Assembly: GCA_900545865.1 (NCBI GenBank)
Contig: URAN01000040.1
Span: 1 to 26,200 of the forward strand
DNA length: 26,200 nt
Source: an uncultured Eubacteriales bacterium
GTDB lineage: Bacteria; Bacillota; Clostridia; Monoglobales; Monoglobaceae
Reading direction: 5' to 3'
Part shown: positions 22,362 to 26,200 of the stretch, piece by piece
Layout: the number at the start of each line of letters is the position of its first letter
Numbering within the stretch: the stretch's first letter is position 1
Program-made: the position numbers and the translations under genes
Notes under the pieces: generated by a model
Told to the model about the DNA's origin: nothing
Database searches by the model: none
What the model saw: only the letters and a program-made list of their open reading frames with translations

Positions 22362-23951
22362 ATGAATACCGAAGACAACAACAATCAAAACACAAGTATC
22401 GGCGGCAATGCCGACACAAAAACGGATAATGATACAAACAAAAATCTTTCCGAAAACAAAACCAATGGTATAACGCCGCCGAAATATCAGGATTCGGAAA
22501 GCACGGCGGATATGATAGAACAAGACAGAGATGACCGCGATGCGGACGATGAGGATTTGGAAACAGCACCCAAACCCGACTATACGTCGGAGATAATAAA
22601 TATAATCCGCAGCAACGCGTCTCCGCGATATATGCGCGACCGTCTCGGTGATTATCACGAAAATGATATAGCTGAGGTTTTGTCACGTCTGACCCCTCTC
22701 GAGAGGACAAAGCTCTATCGCGTGCTTGATATAGAAACCTTATCCGAGGTCTTTGAATACACCGAGGAGGAGGACGCAGGCAAATACCTTGACGAAATGG
22801 ACTTAAAACGCGCGGCAACGGTCATCTCGCATATGGAGGCAGACACCGCCGTTGATATTTTAAGAGAGATAGACCGCGACAAGCGCGTTATTATGATTGA
22901 CCTTATGGACAACGAGGCGCGTCAGGACGTTGCTCTTATCGCATCGTTTGATGAGGACGAAATCGGAAGCAAGATGACAACGAATTACATCTCAATCCGC
23001 GAGAACCTCAGCATAAAAGAGGCAATGTCAGAGCTTGTTGACCAGGCGGCGCGAAACGATAATATATCGATGATTTTCGTTACCGATGAAAACGGAATAT
23101 TCTATGGCGCGATTGATTTAAAAGACCTGATTATCGCCCGGCGCAACGATTCTCTCGATGATTTGATAATAACCTCGTTCCCGTATGTTTACGGTCACGA
23201 AACGATAGACGAATGTATCGAACGCTTAAAAGACTATTCAGAGGATTCGATTCCTGTTTTGGATAACGGAAACAGGCTTTTGGGTGTTATCACATCCCAG
23301 AATATCATCCAGGTCGTTGATGATGAAATGGGTGAGGATTATGCAAAGCTCGCAGGTTTGACCGCGGAAGAAGATTTGGCGGAACCGCTCAAAGACAGTC
23401 TGCGCAAGCGTCTGCCGTGGCTTTTTATCCTTTTGGGATTGGCTTTGGTGGTCTCGTCGGTTGTCGGTGCGTTCGAAAACGTAGTGTCACAGCTGACCTT
23501 GATTATGGCTTTTCAGTCATTAATCCTCGATATGGCAGGTAATGTCGGAACGCAATCCCTCGCCGTCACCATTCGGGTGCTTATGGATGAGTCTCTGACC
23601 TTTAAAAACAAGGTCGGGCTTGTGCTTAAAGAAATGAAAGTCGGTCTTTGCAACGGTGTTTTATTGGGAACGCTGTCGTTTGTTCTGATAGGACTTTACA
23701 TTTACTTTTTTAAAGACAAGACGCTGTTGTTTTCGTACTCGGTTTCGGGGTGTATCGGCATATCTCTTGCCGTGGCAATGCTCTTTTCGAGTGCGGTCGG
23801 AACGCTTATACCGCTGTTCTTTAAGAAAATCAACGTTGACCCTGCGGTTGCGTCCGGTCCTCTTATCACAACGATAAACGACCTTGTTGCGGTTGTGACA
23901 TATTACGGAATGAGCTGGATTTTGCTTATCAACATTCTTCATCTCGCATAA
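22362..23951 (+). CDS. mgtE: Magnesium transporter MgtE
   Basis: This is a Mg2+-gated channel of the cytoplasmic membrane. In 529 residues it has an unusual polar Asn/Asp/Glu-rich N-terminal extension (~60), the MgtE N domain of helical repeats (LSRLTPLERTKLYRVLDIETL...), two CBS domains (TTNYISIREN..., FPYVYGHETI...GVITSQNI), and five membrane helices with DMAGNVGTQSLAVTIR and the pore-helix signature DPAVASGPLITTINDL. The acidic N/CBS domains sense magnesium in the family. I chose the ATG at 22362, with GGAAGGTG 6 bases upstream, over the in-frame GTG at 22353. A long folded leader precedes it, and a terminator follows. Confidence 0.93.
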   Translation: MNTEDNNNQNTSIGGNADTKTDNDTNKNLSENKTNGITPPKYQDSESTADMIEQDRDDRDADDEDLETAPKPDYTSEIINIIRSNASPRYMRDRLGDYHENDIAEVLSRLTPLERTKLYRVLDIETLSEVFEYTEEEDAGKYLDEMDLKRAATVISHMEADTAVDILREIDRDKRVIMIDLMDNEARQDVALIASFDEDEIGSKMTTNYISIRENLSIKEAMSELVDQAARNDNISMIFVTDENGIFYGAIDLKDLIIARRNDSLDDLIITSFPYVYGHETIDECIERLKDYSEDSIPVLDNGNRLLGVITSQNIIQVVDDEMGEDYAKLAGLTAEEDLAEPLKDSLRKRLPWLFILLGLALVVSSVVGAFENVVSQLTLIMAFQSLILDMAGNVGTQSLAVTIRVLMDESLTFKNKVGLVLKEMKVGLCNGVLLGTLSFVLIGLYIYFFKDKTLLFSYSVSGCIGISLAVAMLFSSAVGTLIPLFFKKINVDPAVASGPLITTINDLVAVVTYYGMSWILLINILHLA

Positions 23952-23965
23952 GATTTGAATATTTT

Positions 23966-23995
23966 AAAGGGCGGCCGCACAGGCTTGCCCTTTTT
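23966..23995 (+). terminator. Intrinsic terminator of mgtE
   Basis: AAAGGGC (23966-23972) / GCCCTTT (23987-23993) stem running into a five-T tract. Confidence 0.85.
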
Positions 23996-24149
23996 AATAT
24001 AATTATCACATTAAATTATACGGATAATCACAACGGCAATTCAAAATAAATTTTTATTTAAATATTTATTTTCGGAAAATTTTTTGAAATGGAAATGTCA
24101 AGATATGTGCAGTCGAAAAATCCCCTAAATCTGAAATATACGCAATATC

Positions 24150-24198
24150 GAATCTGTTTTTCTGAGTGAAGCGTAGCGAAACGAGGAAAAACAGATTC
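24150..24198. repeat. Inverted repeat inside the IS left end
   Basis: Perfect 13-bp arms GAATCTGTTTTTC (24150-24162) and GAAAAACAGATTC (24186-24198) around a 23-base centre containing GCGTAGCG. It lies just past the transposase stop on the - strand and may end its transcript, although no T-tract follows. Confidence 0.8.
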
Positions 24199-24211
24199 GC
24201 GCGTCGCCGTC

Positions 24212-24832
24212 TCAAGCTGCGGTTTTCCGGCAGCCGTTTGACCATTCTCTGTACTTGACAGGCGGCAATCCGTACGGATTTGATGTGTAAATCCTGATTC
24301 GGTTGTAATATACGAAAACATATCTGAAGACAATGCTCTTAACTTGTTCTCGTGTTAGCTTGTAAGCGGCTATACGGTAGATTTTCTCTTTCTTCAAGGT
24401 TGCCCAAAAGCTTTCCATTCCGGCGTTGTCAAAGCAATGTCCCACACCGCTCAGGCTTTGTATTATTCCAAAGGATTTAAGTGCCACTTTGAACGCTTCG
24501 CTGGTATATTGACTGCCTCTGTCACTGTGAAAAATCATACCTTTAAGTTGCTTTCCGTATTGCTCCTTCATTTGCTCGATGGTTTTAACACATAATTCTT
24601 TCTTCATATTGTCATCCATAGCAAGTGCGAGTGTCTCGCCGTTGAAGCAGTCAAGCACTGCTGAAACATATAGTTTACCGTCGCTGCATTGTATTTCGGT
24701 AATGCCTGAAACCACCTTTTTTAGCGACATATTTGCCGAAAAATCACGTCTTATCAGGTTTTCTCTCTCTTGTATTTCGGTTGTTGCCTTTGTTATCCCA
24801 TGTGGCTTGCGCCTTTTTGTTCCCGATTTCAT
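24212..24832 (-). pseudogene. IS3-family transposase orfB, truncated and catalytically dead
   Basis: The remaining 206 codons carry the integrase core from GITKATTEIQERENLIRRDF onward, with FHSDRGSQYTS (second Asp) and NAGMESFWATLK (Glu). The first catalytic Asp, normally in the motif TDITE(I), reads SGITEIQ (Gly), so the DDE triad is broken. About 80 N-terminal residues with the helix-turn-helix are absent, consistent with the deletion that joins this frame to an orfA remnant. It would not transpose by itself. Confidence 0.85.
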
Positions 24833-24881
24833 CCGACAAGCGGATTGCTTCTTCTTTGAATTCCTTACTACACTTTGACAT
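24744..24881 (-). pseudogene. IS3-family orfA remnant
   Basis: The ATG at 24879-24881 with AGAGGG upstream starts MSKCSKEFKEEAIRLSDEIG, a typical IS3 OrfA N-terminus. After about 26 codons the frame passes the deletion joint and runs out of frame through orfB sequence to a TGA, giving 45 codons in all. Only the first ~26 codons are genuine orfA. Confidence 0.75.
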
Positions 24882-25038
24882 TTTCTTTCCCTCTTTCTGA
24901 TTTCTTTTATTATATCAGATTTTTGGGTGTTTGTCGACTCTACTTAAAGTATACCATTCCGAAACGAGTTTGACACAAAATATCAAGTGTAAAGTGTAAA
25001 TTTTTATTTGCTATATAAACAAATTTTCTGAAAAAGTA

Positions 25039-25067
25039 TTTACAAAACTCTCTGTATATGTTATAAT
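25039..25067 (+). promoter_or_regulatory. Strong promoter of the structured RNA / CuAO-domain gene
   Basis: TTTACA (25039-25044), 17 bases, TATAAT (25062-25067). Transcription should start near 25074, where the long stem described next begins. The upstream stretch 24957-25038 is AT-rich with a short AAGTGTAAAGTGTAAA duplication and no gene. Confidence 0.8.
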
Positions 25068-25073
25068 TATTAT

Positions 25074-25262
25074 GCTACATACTATACTTATAATGGAGTA
25101 AGTATATTTTCTCGTCACAAGGTGTACGCTTATAGGTAAAAGCGTACACTCCGGCTATCATAACTTTGTGACGAAGTATGTAAGTATAAGTGTGTAGCAA
25201 CCTTATGCTGGAGTTAGTGCGTTTTTCAGTGTGTAACTCTGCATTGGGTTACACACTTTTTT
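25074..25262 (+). ncRNA. Large folded leader RNA / small RNA, class unknown
   Basis: Nested perfect or near-perfect stems are present. P1 is GCTACATACT plus ATACTTA (25074-25090) with TAAGTAT and AGTGTGTAGC (25181-25198; one bulged A, one G-U). P2 is CGTCACAA (25113-25120)/TTGTGACG (25166-25173). P3 is GTGTACGCTT (25122-25131)/AAGCGTACAC (25140-25149). GGAGT occurs in the P1-P2 loop (25096-25100) and again at 25210-25214, each complementary to ACTCC at 25148-25152. A terminator follows (25228-25262). It could be a riboswitch-type attenuator or an independent sRNA. Confidence 0.7.
25228..25262 (+). terminator. Intrinsic terminator between structured RNA and CuAO-domain gene
   Basis: Perfect 10-bp stem AGTGTGTAAC (25228-25237) / GTTACACACT (25248-25257) with a 10-base loop and a T-tract of six. 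It lies before, not after, the downstream gene, so it either ends an sRNA or is an attenuator. Confidence 0.9.
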
Positions 25263-25326
25263 CATCTTGAAAGAAAAAAGACAATGTACAAAAAAATTTG
25301 GTAAGAAATTAAGGAGGCGACACGCA

Positions 25327-26200
25327 ATGAAAAAAACATTATCAATTTTATTAACTGCTGCAATATCAGCAGCATCGTCAATTTCGGCTTTTGCTTACGA
25401 CAAGACAAATATAACCGTTTACAACACGGAAAAGCACGGCTTATATATAACTGTCGGCGGAACGAAAATATATTGCGATAAAACCGAACTGCCGTTTATT
25501 GACGAAAACGACAGGACGCAAATTCCCGTCCGTGCCATCAGCAATGCGCTGGGCAAAAAGGTAGATTGGAACGATGCCGACAAGACAGTCACAATTTCAG
25601 ATTATAACGATGACAAAAACACTGTTGTTTTTACTATTGATTCCAAATCAATGCTTAAAAACAATAACGCAGTCAATATGGATACAGTGCCTAAAATATT
25701 CGATAATCATACATATGTGCCGCTTAAGTTTTTGGGCGAGGCTTTTGAATGTGATGTGGAATATACAACCGCAGACAGATTTTCGGATATAACCGTAAGC
25801 CGCATATCTGATTTTGCAGGCTTCAATCAGGCTGACAGCATTACCGTATGGGGCAATATAGAAAGCCTTTTCCACGAAGCCGGAGGGCTGGGCTCTATAA
25901 TGCCGTATGAAGGTGAGGCACCTGACTTAAACGCAAACTATATAAGAGCATATAAGGTAACAATGCGTGAGAATGACACTGATTCGGAATATGATGTTTA
26001 TTGGGACACCTTGTATCATAAAACTTTTGTAAAAAAGGACGGCGTTTTATATACGGCAAATGATGCTTTCCCACGCTTTTTGGATTCCCTTTTGGAAGCA
26101 GGCGGCGATGCGATTTATGTTGTTGATGACGAGGACAGAGAATTATTTGCAAAATACGGTTGGAATATAAATTATAAACTTGCGTCGCTTACAGATACTT
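25327..26200 (+). CDS. Secreted copper amine oxidase N-terminal domain protein (3' end beyond window)
   Basis: The ATG at 25327, preceded by AAGGAGG, opens a frame that stays open to the window end (291 codons and continuing). It starts with a signal peptide (MKKTLSILLTAAISAASSIS, cleavage likely after AFA near residue 23). A copper-amine-oxidase-like N-terminal (stalk) domain follows, with the typical IPVRAISNALGKKVDWN...VTI and HTYVPLKFLGEAFECDV...TVS repeats at about residues 35-140. The rest is not recognised. In Clostridia such domains are wall- or surface-associated modules, and amine oxidase activity is not implied. The strong promoter and folded RNA upstream probably control it. Confidence 0.85.
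   Translation, partial: MKKTLSILLTAAISAASSISAFAYDKTNITVYNTEKHGLYITVGGTKIYCDKTELPFIDENDRTQIPVRAISNALGKKVDWNDADKTVTISDYNDDKNTVVFTIDSKSMLKNNNAVNMDTVPKIFDNHTYVPLKFLGEAFECDVEYTTADRFSDITVSRISDFAGFNQADSITVWGNIESLFHEAGGLGSIMPYEGEAPDLNANYIRAYKVTMRENDTDSEYDVYWDTLYHKTFVKKDGVLYTANDAFPRFLDSLLEAGGDAIYVVDDEDRELFAKYGWNINYKLASLTDT

Larger units (their letters stand above)
24096..24956 (-). mobile_element. Degenerate IS3-family insertion sequence with internal deletion
   Basis: The ends resemble each other as imperfect inverted repeats. The left end reads TGTCAAGATATGTGCAGTCG then AAAAATCCCCTAAATCTG; the right end, read inward on the - strand, ends its first block in AGAGTCGACAAACACCC and reaches AAAAATCTG. 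The element is about 0.86 kb, against 1.2-1.5 kb for intact IS3 members, because the end of orfA and the start of orfB are deleted. No target duplication is evident and the exact ends are uncertain by a few bases. A promoter (TCGACA at 24932-24937, 17 bases, TATAAT at 24909-24914, - strand) survives. Confidence 0.75.

Noticed and set aside
24090..24962. Target-site duplication of the IS3 relic
   Set aside because: The flanks at the inferred ends (GAAA before, TTCC after) do not match; either the ends are off by a few bases or the duplication has decayed.
25150..25166. c-di-GMP-I (GEMM) riboswitch on the - strand
   Set aside because: The - strand contains TATGATAGCCGG, as in GEMM-I, but the obligatory GGGCAAACC and GGGACGCAAAGCC blocks are absent, the orientation is against the downstream gene, and the bases belong to a + strand fold. 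I treat it as chance.

Overview
The window looks like a chromosomal segment of a spore-forming, S-layer-bearing Gram-positive of the class Clostridia (an Oscillospirales-like genome is my best guess; no rRNA is present to confirm it). The evidence is a sporulation sigma factor (SigG), a YunB-type sporulation protein, an SLH-domain S-layer protein plus the CsaB enzyme that makes its anchor, an FMN-riboswitch-controlled RibU transporter, a VanW protein, and a monoderm style of Shine-Dalgarno sites and intrinsic terminators.

Layout. (1) Bases 1-3726: a metal-handling cassette on the + strand (P1B-type ATPase, a DtxR/MntR-fold regulator lacking the usual metal ligands, and a Cys-rich DUF2325 protein). 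It is bracketed by two direct copies of a fold-back repeat, contains a second small inverted-repeat element and ends at a terminator. (2) 3727-7783: a 982-residue SLH surface protein and sigG, each with a strong terminator. (3) 7803-14037, all on the - strand: a GT4-CsaB fusion, a DUF815 AAA ATPase, a VanW protein, then an FMN riboswitch with terminator controlling ribU. (4) 14195-17572 on the + strand: a five-gene operon of DRTGG protein, RsbW/SpoIIAB-like ATPase, putative sensory [FeFe]-hydrogenase-like protein, second DRTGG protein and PHP-domain protein, with a three-hairpin element before the hydrogenase-like gene. (5) 17593-18300: yunB on the - strand. (6) 18416-21912: a structured leader, then 6-phosphofructokinase and polyphosphate kinase as an operon with a terminator. 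(7) 21943-23995: a complex leader with a possible 39-residue ORF, then the magnesium channel gene mgtE and a terminator. (8) 24096-24956: an internally deleted, catalytically dead IS3-family element. (9) 25039-26200: a strong promoter, a large folded RNA with an intrinsic terminator, and a secreted copper-amine-oxidase-N-domain protein running off the window.

Links between genes. CsaB pyruvylates the secondary cell-wall polymer that SLH domains bind, so the CsaB fusion and the SLH protein probably serve the same surface layer. SigG and YunB both belong to sporulation. The DRTGG/HATPase/hydrogenase-like/PHP operon is the best candidate for an incompletely described system: all four H-cluster cysteines are kept, but the proton-relay cysteine is Ala as in sensory hydrogenases, its partners are signalling-type proteins, and no catalytic hydrogenase gene lies nearby. 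Several leaders (before hydS, pfk, mgtE and the CuAO-domain gene) carry RNA structure that I could not assign to a known riboswitch class.
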